Shown here piece by piece: positions 35,481-43,260 of a DNA stretch of 64,000 nucleotides (its first letter is position 1; each line of letters begins with the position of its first letter). Source of the stretch: Flavobacterium sp. ACN2 (lineage in GTDB: Bacteria; Bacteroidota; Bacteroidia; Flavobacteriales; Flavobacteriaceae); assembly GCF_002303885.1 (NCBI RefSeq), contig NZ_MRCM01000011.1, forward strand, positions 124,001-188,000, given 5' to 3'. The position numbers were made by a program, and so were the translations under genes. The notes under the pieces were generated by a model. It ran no database searches and was not told the origin of the DNA. It saw nothing but the letters and a program-made list of their open reading frames with translations.

Positions 35481-35526
35481 AAAAAGCGCGAATCGATTAA
35501 AATTAGTAATGGATTCACGCTTTTTT
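35481..35526. terminator. hairpin with flanking A and T runs
   Basis: AAAAAGCGCGAATC pairs with GATTCACGCTTTTT with one mismatch. It lies directly after the stop of the minus-strand gene at 35533 and faces the start region of the EamA gene. Confidence 0.75.
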
Positions 35527-35532
35527 GTTGTT

Positions 35533-35829
35533 TTAAGCAGCTAAAAATTTACTGCAAGCTTTCTGAATTTGTTTATCCGAAAATGGTTCGAGTGTTTCGG
35601 CAAGCATTTCACTGGTTTTGATGCATTCCATCATTTTTGATCTTAGCTCTTTGTCATCTCCCAATTCTGTTTCAAGAATTCGCTTGAAAATTTCAGACAG
35701 ATAATTGGGCTGTTCTCTAAAATCTCCTTCAAACCATAAGTCTGAAAGGAATTTTGCCATCGATGGCATTACATCTTGATGTGTCGGTTTTTGATTTTCT
35801 TTTGTTATATACGAAAATATTAAACGCAC
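35533..35829 (-). CDS. hypothetical small protein
   Basis: Up to 98 residues if the GTG at 35829 is used; ATG codons inside (MPSMAKFLSDLWFEG) at 35769 and 35760 are alternative starts giving 78 or 75 residues. The core is helical and acidic (LSEIFKRILETELGDDKELRSKMMECI). The GTG lies inside the 3' arm of a strong hairpin (35828-35914), which argues for the later start. No family recognised. A terminator follows immediately. Confidence 0.6.
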   Translation of the reverse strand: MRLIFSYITKENQKPTHQDVMPSMAKFLSDLWFEGDFREQPNYLSEIFKRILETELGDDKELRSKMMECIKTSEMLAETLEPFSDKQIQKACSKFLAA

Positions 35830-35914
35830 GAAACTCTCGCTTTAGATGTGACAAAATATCCTTACAGATAGATTTTCCCGAGTTTCCATAGGGTCATCAT
35901 GGCGAGAGTTCGCT
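35828..35914 (-). ncRNA. candidate structured RNA element upstream of the small gene
   Basis: Read on the minus strand, GCGAACTCTCGC (about 35902-35913) pairs with GCGAGAGTTTCGT (about 35828-35840): a 12-bp stem with one bulge. Inside, CCC/GGG and AAAAT..ATC/GAT..ATTTT give two further small helices. The branched form, about 87 nt long, is directly upstream of the reading frame at 35533. No known riboswitch class was recognised; the interior also holds a 12-codon frame starting ATGATGACC. This is a structural reading by eye only. Confidence 0.4.
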
Positions 35915-35940
35915 TATTTTAACTTTTAATAAAGTTTCAA

Positions 35941-35984
35941 TATTATTTGTAAGGTTTTTTGTCGGCACAAACTTACAAATAATA
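35941..35984. repeat. strong hairpin with 13-bp perfect inverted repeat
   Basis: TATTATTTGTAAG (35941-35953) and CTTACAAATAATA (35972-35984) are perfect complements; the loop itself forms TTTGT-CGGC-ACAAA. It lies between the toxin-antitoxin pair and the branched element at 35828-35914. Confidence 0.75.
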
Positions 35985-36000
35985 AACTTGCATAAAAGAA

Positions 36001-36027
36001 AAAACATGAGAAATTTCTTATGTTTTT
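36001..36027. terminator. terminator after the toxin gene
   Basis: AAAACATGAGAAA/TTTCTTATGTTTT is a near-perfect palindrome flanked by A and T runs, 27 nt after the toxin stop. Confidence 0.7.
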
Positions 36028-36053
36028 ATGTTTCGATTCTTTGCAGAAAGAAC

Positions 36054-36353
36054 TTATTTTACTTTTCTGTTTTCAATGTCCTGACGATTATCCCAAAATG
36101 AAACTATTTCAATTTGATTTCCATTTATTTCGTAGAATACTAGATAAACTTTCATAGAAATAACACGAGTGATTTTATTGGAAGTAAGCCTTCCAATCAA
36201 TTCTGAATTTGAAAGTGTCTCTAGTAAGTCTTCAACTTCATCTAGCAGTTTTAAGCTGTAAGTTGGACTTTCATTTCTAATGAAATAATATTCAAGAACA
36301 TTTTCAAGTTGAAGTTTAGCCAAAGAAGACCAAACTATTTCCTTTTTAGCCAT
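36054..36353 (-). CDS. ParE/RelE family toxin
   Basis: 99 residues. Family marks are IVWSSLAKLQLENVLEYYF (the helix-helix start), a central helix with LLDEVEDLLETLSN, and the closing strands VYLVFYEINGNQIEIVSFWDNRQ, the usual ending of ParE/RelE proteins. The frame begins 19 nt before the antitoxin stop. The pair is a type II toxin-antitoxin module; whether the target is gyrase (ParE) or ribosome-bound mRNA (RelE) cannot be told. Terminated by a hairpin just downstream. Confidence 0.87.
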   Translation of the reverse strand: MAKKEIVWSSLAKLQLENVLEYYFIRNESPTYSLKLLDEVEDLLETLSNSELIGRLTSNKITRVISMKVYLVFYEINGNQIEIVSFWDNRQDIENRKVK

Positions 36354-36571
36354 TCTCTCATTTCTGAAATTACTTCTTCATTTTTATGAAAATTACCATT
36401 TTCAATTTCAATGCGACTTTTTTCAATTGCCATTTTTTGATCATTTGACAATTCATAAAGTTCTTGTTCAGATGAATCAAAAATAGTTTGAAGTGCATTT
36501 AGAAAATTCAAATCTTTAGAATCTTTGATTCTTGAGATTAAATTCTTTTTTATTTGTGCCGTCAAGTCCAT
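36335..36571 (-). CDS. antitoxin of the ParE/RelE-type pair
   Basis: 78 residues, helical and charged (IKDSKDLNFLNALQTIFDSSEQELYELSNDQKMAIEKSRIE). Size, position before the toxin and the 19-nt overlap identify it as the antitoxin. It lacks an obvious ribbon-helix-helix or HTH DNA-binding motif but has the helix plus EEVISEMREWLKRK tail typical of small ParD-like partners in Bacteroidota. Autoregulation is likely by analogy. Confidence 0.8.
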   Translation of the reverse strand: MDLTAQIKKNLISRIKDSKDLNFLNALQTIFDSSEQELYELSNDQKMAIEKSRIEIENGNFHKNEEVISEMREWLKRK

Positions 36572-36656
36572 AATATCTCTTTATAATCTCAAAATTAAAG
36601 ATTTATTCTCAGATTGTATTAGTTGATTATAGATTATTTAAGAAAGTACGCTAAAC

Positions 36657-36703
36657 AAAGAAAGTTACCTGCCAAATATTTTAGGCGGATAACTTTCTTT
36701 TTA
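36657..36703. terminator. terminator after metG
   Basis: GAAAGTTAcctGCC pairs with GGCggaTAACTTTC; minus-strand T-run follows. Placed 20 nt past the metG stop. Confidence 0.8.
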
Positions 36704-36722
36704 TTATCTTAAATAAACTTTT

Positions 36723-38858
36723 TTAGTTTACCGTAGCTCCGTTCGGCGCATCAGCATCTGGATTTACAAAAACCAGTTTTCCTTCTGCATTTGTTGTCAT
36801 CAAGATCATTCCTTGACTTTCAACTCCGCGTAAAGCTCTTGGCGCTAAGTTTGCTAATACAGAAACACGTTTTCCGATGATTTCTTCTGGCGAAAAACTC
36901 TCCGCAATTCCTGAAACAATCGTACGAATATCGATTCCGGTATCCACTTTAAGAACCAGAAGTTTGTTTGCTTTTGGCATTTTTTCAGCCTCCAAAATAG
37001 TTCCGATACGAATATCCATTTTCGCAAAATCATCAAACTGAATTAAATCTTTTTGTGGTTCTGCTTGTTTGTTTTCAGCAATATTTGCGGTTTTTGTCGC
37101 TTCCAATTTATCTACTTGTTTTTGTATTTCTTCGTCTTCAATTTTAGCAAAAAGCAATTCTGCCTCGCCAATTTTATGTCCTGCTGGAATTAAATCTGAA
37201 TTTTCAGAAATGTCATTCCAACCTAAAGTTTTCTCAATAAATATATCTTTTGCATCACGATTTTTCTCTTTCAAGAATTTACTGAAACCTGCAAAATGCT
37301 CTTTAAGGTCAGCCAAATTCAAGATTTTAGAAAGTTTCGCAGCAGTAAAAGGTAAAAACGGTTCAGCTAAGACGCTCAACGCTGCAGCAATTTGCAATGC
37401 TACATACATTTGAGTTTTTACACGCTCTGGATTGTCTTTCATTACTTTCCAAGGCTCTTCGTCTGCTAGATATTTATTTCCTAAACGCGCCACATTCATC
37501 AATTCGCCTAAAGCTTCACGGAATCTGTAACGTTCCACCGAACTTGCAATTACAGCTGGATACGCTTTTAATTCGTTTAAAGTTTGTTCATCAACTTCTG
37601 AGAATTCGTTTGGAGTTGGAATAACACCATCGTAATATTTGTTGGTTAAAACTACAACACGATTCACGAAGTTTCCGAAAACGGCAACTAATTCATTGTT
37701 ATTTCTAGCTTGGAAATCTTTCCAAGTAAAGTCGTTATCTTTTGTTTCAGGAGCGTTTGATGTTAAAGCGTAACGCAAAACATCTTGCTTGTCTGGAAAC
37801 TCTTCTAAATATTCGTGCAACCAAACGGCCCAGTTTTTAGAAGTCGAAAGTTTGTTTCCTTCCAAATTCAAGAACTCATTTGCAGGAACATTGTCTGGTA
37901 AAATATAACTTCCTTCAGCTTTTAACATCGCTGGGAAAATGATACAATGGAAAACAATATTGTCTTTTCCGATAAAGTGAACCAATTTCGTTTCTTCATC
38001 TTTCCAATACGGTTCCCAGTCTTTTCCTTCGCGCGCCGCCCATTCTTTTGTAGAAGAAATGTATCCAATTGGCGCATCAAACCAAACATATAATTTTTTG
38101 CCTTCGGCACCTTCAACAGGAACATCAATTCCCCAATCTAAATCACGTGTTACGGCGCGAGGTTCTAATCCTGCATCGATCCAAGATTTTACTTGTCCGT
38201 AAACATTCGTTTTCCAGTCATTTTTATGTCCAACTAAAATCCATTCTGTTAGAAAATCAGAATATCTGTCTAAAGGTAAAAACCAGTGTTTAGTTTCTTT
38301 AAGAATAGGAGTTTCTCCAGTAATAGTCGATTTTGGATTAATTAAATCCGTAGCATTTAAAGTAGATCCGCAATTTTCACACTGATCTCCGTAAGCTCCA
38401 TCATTACCACATTTTGGACAAGTTCCCACAACAAAACGATCTGCTAAAAACTGATTTGCTTTTGCATCGTATAATTGTTCTGTAACTTCTTCAATAAAAT
38501 CGCCTTTATCATACAATGTTCTAAAGAATTCCGAAGCCGTATCATGATGAATTTTTGCCGAAGTTCTTGAATAGTTGTTGAATGAAATCCCGAAATCTTC
38601 AAACGATTTGCGGATAATCCCGTCATATTTATCAATAACTTGCTGTGGTGTAATTCCTTCTTTTTTGGCTTTCATAGAGATTGCAACTCCATGTTCATCG
38701 CTTCCGCAAATAAATGCTACATCTTTTCCTTGCAATCTTAAATATCTCGAATATATATCTGCAGGCACATAAACTCCCGCCAAGTGACCAATATGAATAG
38801 GTCCGTTGGTGTAAGGCAATGCCGCCGTGATCGTATATCTCTTTGGATCTTGTATCAT
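36723..38858 (-). CDS. metG: methionine-tRNA ligase
   Basis: Class I aminoacyl-tRNA synthetase, 711 residues. HIGH motif [10 protein letters not shown] near residue 20; four-Cys zinc knuckle [18 protein letters not shown] near 145-162; KMSKS-type loop LSTSKNW near 340; and a C-terminal EMAP/tRNA-binding OB domain (about 600-711) starting at [13 protein letters not shown]. The C-terminal domain makes it the long, dimer-forming type. Starts with [31 protein letters not shown]-type -7 box is present on the minus strand just upstream of the start (near 38875-38885). Confidence 0.97.
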   Translation of the reverse strand: MIQDPKRYTITAALPYTNGPIHIGHLAGVYVPADIYSRYLRLQGKDVAFICGSDEHGVAISMKAKKEGITPQQVIDKYDGIIRKSFEDFGISFNNYSRTSAKIHHDTASEFFRTLYDKGDFIEEVTEQLYDAKANQFLADRFVVGTCPKCGNDGAYGDQCENCGSTLNATDLINPKSTITGETPILKETKHWFLPLDRYSDFLTEWILVGHKNDWKTNVYGQVKSWIDAGLEPRAVTRDLDWGIDVPVEGAEGKKLYVWFDAPIGYISSTKEWAAREGKDWEPYWKDEETKLVHFIGKDNIVFHCIIFPAMLKAEGSYILPDNVPANEFLNLEGNKLSTSKNWAVWLHEYLEEFPDKQDVLRYALTSNAPETKDNDFTWKDFQARNNNELVAVFGNFVNRVVVLTNKYYDGVIPTPNEFSEVDEQTLNELKAYPAVIASSVERYRFREALGELMNVARLGNKYLADEEPWKVMKDNPERVKTQMYVALQIAAALSVLAEPFLPFTAAKLSKILNLADLKEHFAGFSKFLKEKNRDAKDIFIEKTLGWNDISENSDLIPAGHKIGEAELLFAKIEDEEIQKQVDKLEATKTANIAENKQAEPQKDLIQFDDFAKMDIRIGTILEAEKMPKANKLLVLKVDTGIDIRTIVSGIAESFSPEEIIGKRVSVLANLAPRALRGVESQGMILMTTNAEGKLVFVNPDADAPNGATVN

Positions 38859-38961
38859 AATTCAATTTTATTGAGTGCAAAAATAAGCAATAGATTTGAG
38901 ATTTTAATATTAGACAGAGATTCGCAAAGAAAAAGCGCAGAGAATCGCAGAGATTTTTTGA

Positions 38962-39177
38962 ATTTAGTTCTCGCAAAGTCGCGGAGATGCAAAGTTTTTT
39001 TAAGCCAAAATTGTTAGTATTGTTTGTCATTTCGAGGAACGAGAAATCTTCGCGAGTAGCTCGACAAAAATTGACGCTTTTAGGAACGGAGTTACTTGCG
39101 AAGATTTCTCCTTACGTCGAAATGACAAGAAAACCATGAAAAACTTTGCGCCTCTGCGACTTTGCGAGATTATTTCA
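38962..39177. repeat. composite nested inverted repeat, about 215 bp
   Basis: Outer arms (38962-39001 and 39139-39177) both read CTCGCAAAGTCGCnGAG..GCAAAG when compared as reverse complements. Inner arms 39025-39062 and 39089-39127 share TGTCATTTCGA and GAGAAATCTTCGC with a few mismatches. The whole could extrude as one long hairpin. The same words recur in gaps near 18740, 20430, 40840 and 57255. Confidence 0.85.
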
Positions 39178-39296
39178 CTCCAATAAATAAAGTACTTTGC
39201 AAGGACTTCGACTTCGCTCAGTCTGGCAAAATGCTGAGAGAAAATCTTTTTAATCCTCTAAATCTGTGGCTAATTACATCTTATAGTCTTTTTGAC

Positions 39297-39304
39297 TATA
39301 TTTG
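39297..39304 (+). promoter_or_regulatory. -7 promoter box of the GH43 gene
   Basis: TATATTTG matches TAnnTTTG exactly, 16 nt upstream of the ATG at 39321; no good -33 box at the usual distance. Confidence 0.5.
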
Positions 39305-39320
39305 AAAAAAATATCAAAAC

Positions 39321-40823
39321 ATGAATAAAATATATCTAACCTTTTTAGTGCTGTTTTCGTATTGCGGTTATTCTCAATCACAACCAGAAAAAAGTCTAAA
39401 ACAAAACCAATATTCTAATCCGATTTTTGCGGGTGATTATCCCGATCCGAGTTTATTGCGCGACGGGAAAGATTATTATGTTGTGCATTCTTGTTTTGAC
39501 TATTATCCTGGACTTCTAATCTGGCATTCTACCGATTTAATGAATTGGGAACCGGTAACCAATGCGCTTCACAAATATGTTGGCGCAGTTTGGGCACCCG
39601 ATTTAATCAAGTACAACAATAAATATTATATCTATTTTCCTGCGAATAATACCAACTTCGTAGTTTCAGCCGATTCTATTAACGGACCTTGGAGTGAACC
39701 TGTCGATTTAAAAATCGGAAATATTGATCCTGGACACGTAACAGATGATAAAGGGAATAGATATTTATATTTTAGTAACGGAGGTTATGTGGCTTTATCC
39801 AAAGATGGCCTTTCGGTAACAAGCGAATTAAAACATGTTTACGACGGATGGAAAATTCCGCGTGAATGGAGTATTGAATGTTTTTGTATGGAAGGGCCAA
39901 AATTATTCAAGCGTGGAGAATATTATTATTTAACGGTTGCCGAAGGTGGAACAGCTGGACCCGCCACAAGTCATATGGTCATTTCGGCAAGATCAAAATC
40001 GCCATTAGGTCCCTGGGAAAACTCGCCTCATAATCCGATTGTGAGAACCAATAGCAGTTCTGAAACTTGGTGGTCAAAAGGACATAGCACCGTTTTTGAA
40101 GATGCAAACGGAAAATGGTGGATGATTTTTCATGGTTACGAAAAGGATTATTACAATTTAGGGCGTCAGACTTTATTGCAGCCGGTTGAATGGACAAAAG
40201 ACGGCTGGTATAAAATTCCAGATAATATCGAGACCGATAAACCAATTGCAAAACCAGAAGGAAAAACGCTTCCTGAATTTTCTCTGAGTGACAATTTTGG
40301 AGGCTCGGCTCTTAAACCGCAATGGAAATTTTATAGTGGAGTAGAAGCTTCAAGATTTAAAGTTGCCAATAACACGTTGACTATTGAAGGAAAAGGCGAC
40401 GGAGTAGGAAACAGTTCGCCTCTAGTAGTTGTTCCAGGCGGACATTCGTATACAGCTGAAGTTGAAATGGAAATTGAAGGCAACGCAACAGGCGGATTAA
40501 CGCTTTTTTACGATAATAAATATTACTCCGGAATACTAGCCGATCAAAACAACATTTTGGCAAACTTGAGAGGATGGCAGTTTCCAACAGAAAAAAATAC
40601 ACATAATAGAAAAGTCTTTCTTCGTTTAAAGAATATCAAAAACACAGTAGATATGTTTTACAGTTTAGACGGAAAAGACTGGAAGAAAATCGAAAATTCA
40701 GTAGAAGTTTCAGGATACAATCATAATGTCTTAAGCGGATTTTTGGGATTAAGAATCGGTCTTTGTTCTATTGGAAAGGGAAGTGTGAAATTTAAGAATT
40801 TTGTTTATAAAACTTTAGAGTAA
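39321..40823 (+). CDS. glycoside hydrolase family 43 (beta-xylosidase/alpha-L-arabinofuranosidase)
   Basis: 500 residues, signal peptide 1-19. The five-bladed propeller catalytic domain (about 30-320) has catalytic base Asp42 (YPDPSL), pKa-modulating Asp136 (GNIDPGHV) and acid Glu191 (MEGPKLFKRG). A C-terminal concanavalin-like beta-sandwich (about 335-495) follows, typical of GH43 xylosidases. No sorting domain, so it is likely periplasmic, acting on imported plant-polysaccharide oligosaccharides. No SusC/SusD pair lies beside it, so it is not a full utilisation locus. Confidence 0.93.
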   Translation: MNKIYLTFLVLFSYCGYSQSQPEKSLKQNQYSNPIFAGDYPDPSLLRDGKDYYVVHSCFDYYPGLLIWHSTDLMNWEPVTNALHKYVGAVWAPDLIKYNNKYYIYFPANNTNFVVSADSINGPWSEPVDLKIGNIDPGHVTDDKGNRYLYFSNGGYVALSKDGLSVTSELKHVYDGWKIPREWSIECFCMEGPKLFKRGEYYYLTVAEGGTAGPATSHMVISARSKSPLGPWENSPHNPIVRTNSSSETWWSKGHSTVFEDANGKWWMIFHGYEKDYYNLGRQTLLQPVEWTKDGWYKIPDNIETDKPIAKPEGKTLPEFSLSDNFGGSALKPQWKFYSGVEASRFKVANNTLTIEGKGDGVGNSSPLVVVPGGHSYTAEVEMEIEGNATGGLTLFYDNKYYSGILADQNNILANLRGWQFPTEKNTHNRKVFLRLKNIKNTVDMFYSLDGKDWKKIENSVEVSGYNHNVLSGFLGLRIGLCSIGKGSVKFKNFVYKTLE

Positions 40824-40829
40824 GTTAAG

Positions 40830-41010
40830 CTCATCTTTGCGGGACTTCGACTTCGTTCAGTCTGACAAAAGAATAAAAAACTTTTGTGACTCTGCGTCTT
40901 TGCGAGATTAGTTCCTCAAAATAAGTTAAAATCTTTGCGAATCTCTGTGTGAAATCTTCGTGTTTCTCTGCGGAATTCCAAATAAAATAGAACCAGTTTA
41001 AACTACGTTT
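40830..41010. repeat. interspersed repeats between GH43 and CDGSH genes
   Basis: Contains a CTTCGACTTCGTTCAG box (40842-40857) and CTTTGTGACTCTGCGTCTTTGCGAGATT-like words (40880-40910), variants of the repeats at 38962-39221. No gene. Confidence 0.65.
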
Positions 41011-41066
41011 CCCGCTTATAAATGAGAATATATTTCGCAATCTTTGTACTCGAAAAAAACAAACTT

Positions 41067-41294
41067 ATGAGCAAGACTAAATTAATCATCAATAAAAACG
41101 GATCAATCAAAATCGAAGGTGATTTTGAAATTATGGATCCAGAAGGAGCACTTTACGGTTTACAAGGAAGATCTGCATTAGGTCTTTGTCGTTGCGGATT
41201 ATCTGCAAACAAACCATTCTGCGATGGAGGACACAGAAACAATTTCGAACACGATTCTGTTGCGTTTGATTTACCGCCAATGAAAACGAACTAA
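41067..41294 (+). CDS. CDGSH iron-sulfur domain protein
   Basis: 75 residues from the ATG at 41067; an open extension to 41022 is not needed. Motif CRCGLSANKPFCDGGH supplies the 3Cys:1His ligands Cys41, Cys43, Cys52 and His56 of a mitoNEET-type [2Fe-2S] cluster. The conserved N-terminal strand block (INKNGSIKIEGDFEIMDPEG) is typical of the short bacterial form. Role is likely redox or cluster transfer. A strong terminator follows. Confidence 0.92.
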   Translation: MSKTKLIINKNGSIKIEGDFEIMDPEGALYGLQGRSALGLCRCGLSANKPFCDGGHRNNFEHDSVAFDLPPMKTN

Positions 41295-41318
41295 ATCTTT
41301 ATTTGGTTTTGAATATAA

Positions 41319-41352
41319 AAAAAAGCTGCATTTTCTGAATGCAGCTTTTTTA
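41319..41352. terminator. bidirectional terminator
   Basis: AAAAGCTGCATT pairs with AATGCAGCTTTT around a 5-nt loop, between the converging CDGSH and DUF2695 genes. Confidence 0.88.
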
Positions 41353-41353
41353 T

Positions 41354-42109
41354 TTAAACAATACTATTTAATAGTTTTTCAAATTCCTTAAGGTCACCTT
41401 TATATCTATTTAATTCAGTATTCATTTTTAGAAACCATTGTGGGTCATCTTTTTTTGTACACCAAATTTTAACAGGAACCCAGTCTTTAGTTTTTACTAT
41501 AATTGCGGAATAATTACCTATTTCGAAGCGCTCTGTACATAAGTTCGCAAGATTGTAATTTAATTTGGTTTCATTTACCCAGAGTTTTATCCAAATCGCA
41601 TCATCATGTTGTAATGAAGAAAAATCACTTTGTAGGTTAACCGTGCAATTATTACTTTTTCCAATTTGAAAAAGATACTCCTTGTTGTCGGTTGATGTTA
41701 TTTCAATTAAATTCCATGGTGAAGGAATTTTTTCAATACAGAAATTAAAATCTGTTTTTAAGCTACTAATTTTTCTTTTATGAGTATTTTGTTCTGGAAT
41801 AGTTTTAATTTTAGGAGGATTAAGATACTCAAACAAATCTTCAACATTCGCTAGAATTTCGCAATCACAATAACCTCCATTTTTGGCTAGCCATTCCGTT
41901 ACTTCGATAATATTTGAAATGCTATTTTTTTGTAAAAATGATTTCGTTATAAATGGACTATGGTTACATCCGTTTTTTTCTAATTCAGTATCTAAAAAAT
42001 CAAATAATTTTGGAAATAAAACTTCATCAATAGGTAGGTTTTGTCTGAATTCGATTAATTTTTCTTTATTGAGCCGATCTAATATTTCTTTTCGATTCTT
42101 CTTATCCAT
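41354..42109 (-). CDS. DUF2695 domain protein with C-terminal extra domain
   Basis: 251 residues. Residues 25-95 match DUF2695: GCNHSPFITKSFLQKN and WLAKNGGYCDCEILANVEDL carry the conserved Cys/His residues. The remaining 130 residues (NLIEITSTDNKEYLFQIGKS and following) form a beta-rich domain I do not recognise. DUF2695 proteins often accompany polymorphic toxin or hypothetical loci; nothing here proves that role. The ATG lies 16 nt after the PhzF gene, so the two may be cotranscribed. Confidence 0.75.
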   Translation of the reverse strand: MDKKNRKEILDRLNKEKLIEFRQNLPIDEVLFPKLFDFLDTELEKNGCNHSPFITKSFLQKNSISNIIEVTEWLAKNGGYCDCEILANVEDLFEYLNPPKIKTIPEQNTHKRKISSLKTDFNFCIEKIPSPWNLIEITSTDNKEYLFQIGKSNNCTVNLQSDFSSLQHDDAIWIKLWVNETKLNYNLANLCTERFEIGNYSAIIVKTKDWVPVKIWCTKKDDPQWFLKMNTELNRYKGDLKEFEKLLNSIV

Positions 42110-42125
42110 AAAAATAGATGATATT

Positions 42126-43028
42126 TTATATATAAAGTTCCCCTTTCATAGTAATAATCGAAGAACCGCCAACCAGAATATCTTCGTCACGATTCATGAC
42201 TTCAATCATTGAGGGCTGCTTTAATTTAACTCCTTGAAGAATTTTATACTCTTTATCTGGTTTAGTAAATTTCTTTTGCGTTAAAAAACCAATTAAAGGG
42301 CCAGCGGCTGTTCCTGTTGCTGGGTCTTCATTTATTCCGATTATCGGATTAAAAAATCTTGTTTCGACTATATGATCCTGACCTTCTTCTGCTGGAGCGA
42401 AACAATAAAAGCCTTCAAAATTATATTCTTTTGAGATCTGAATTAAAAGCTGGTTGTCTGGAACAAAGCTGTTCAATATCTGACTGTTTTTTATAGGAAC
42501 CATTGTATGCGCAACTTCTGTTTTAACTATTGTTGGAACAAAAGAATTTACATCCAAATCTTCAATCTTTAAGCCCAGTGCCACCGCAATTCTATAAGTT
42601 GGAATTTCGCTTTTTATAACCGCCGATTTTTGATGCATTTGAACAACTGGTGAATAATTATCCAAATCGAAACTTACTGATACTGGAATTGCCGAATGGT
42701 TCATAATTACAAACGGTTCGCTTTCATTTTGCTCCTCAAAAATGGGTATTCCTTTTAGAAGAGCTCCGCAGACTGCGCCCAATAAATTGTGCCCTGCGCC
42801 ATCGATTTCAATTCCGGTTGGCGTAAATGAACGAACTACAAGTGCTTTTTCTCTTGTAGAATAATAGACAAATGAGGTTTCAGAATAGCGAAATTCTCTA
42901 GAAATATCTTGATAAGTTTCTAATTTTAAATTTCCATCTGTAAAAACAACCGAAAGTGGATTTCCTTTGTAGCTTTCGTTTGAGAATACGTCTAAAACGT
43001 AATATTCTAATGCTTTTCTTCCGCTCAT
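42126..43028 (-). CDS. PhzF family isomerase-like protein
   Basis: 300 residues with the twofold diaminopimelate-epimerase fold. The PhzF catalytic acid is Glu50 in RYSETSFV; the second half carries GINEDPATGTAAGPLIGFL, the phosphate-loop signature. Family enzymes isomerise or epimerise small metabolites; phenazine synthesis is not implied as no other phz genes are nearby. It precedes the DUF2695 gene by 16 nt. Confidence 0.9.
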   Translation of the reverse strand: MSGRKALEYYVLDVFSNESYKGNPLSVVFTDGNLKLETYQDISREFRYSETSFVYYSTREKALVVRSFTPTGIEIDGAGHNLLGAVCGALLKGIPIFEEQNESEPFVIMNHSAIPVSVSFDLDNYSPVVQMHQKSAVIKSEIPTYRIAVALGLKIEDLDVNSFVPTIVKTEVAHTMVPIKNSQILNSFVPDNQLLIQISKEYNFEGFYCFAPAEEGQDHIVETRFFNPIIGINEDPATGTAAGPLIGFLTQKKFTKPDKEYKILQGVKLKQPSMIEVMNRDEDILVGGSSIITMKGELYI

Positions 43029-43260
43029 ATTTTCCTATTTTGAATCTAAAACGATTCTTAATGGAATAAAATTACGGTTTATTCTTGTATTTCATAGACA
43101 CGTTTCGTTTTTCATGGTTATTTTAGCATTACTTTTTGATTAATAATTTGCTTTCGAGATCAAAAAAAAAAAGGAGAAAAGTTAAAAAAATACTAGGCAA
43201 GGATTTCATTTTGAATTAATTCAGTTAATTTTAAACCTTCAAAATAATGTTGTCGTTTTT

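Larger units (their letters stand above)
38859..39320. other. 462-bp gap between metG and GH43 filled with interspersed repeats
   Basis: Holds no plausible gene. It contains 'GCAAAG' arms, a nested palindrome (38962-39177) and a CTTCGACTTCGCTCAG box (39206-39221), then the GH43 promoter region. Confidence 0.8.

Noticed and set aside
35828-35914. Hammerhead ribozyme resemblance (ATGATGA followed by GAAA-like and GTC strings on the minus strand)
   Set aside because: The essential C3 is A, the helix I arm is not adjacent to the core, and the cleavage triplet cannot pair correctly; the core does not close.
38695-39030. Minus-strand frame crossing the metG start and repeat DNA
   Set aside because: It runs partly through metG in another frame and partly through interspersed repeats.
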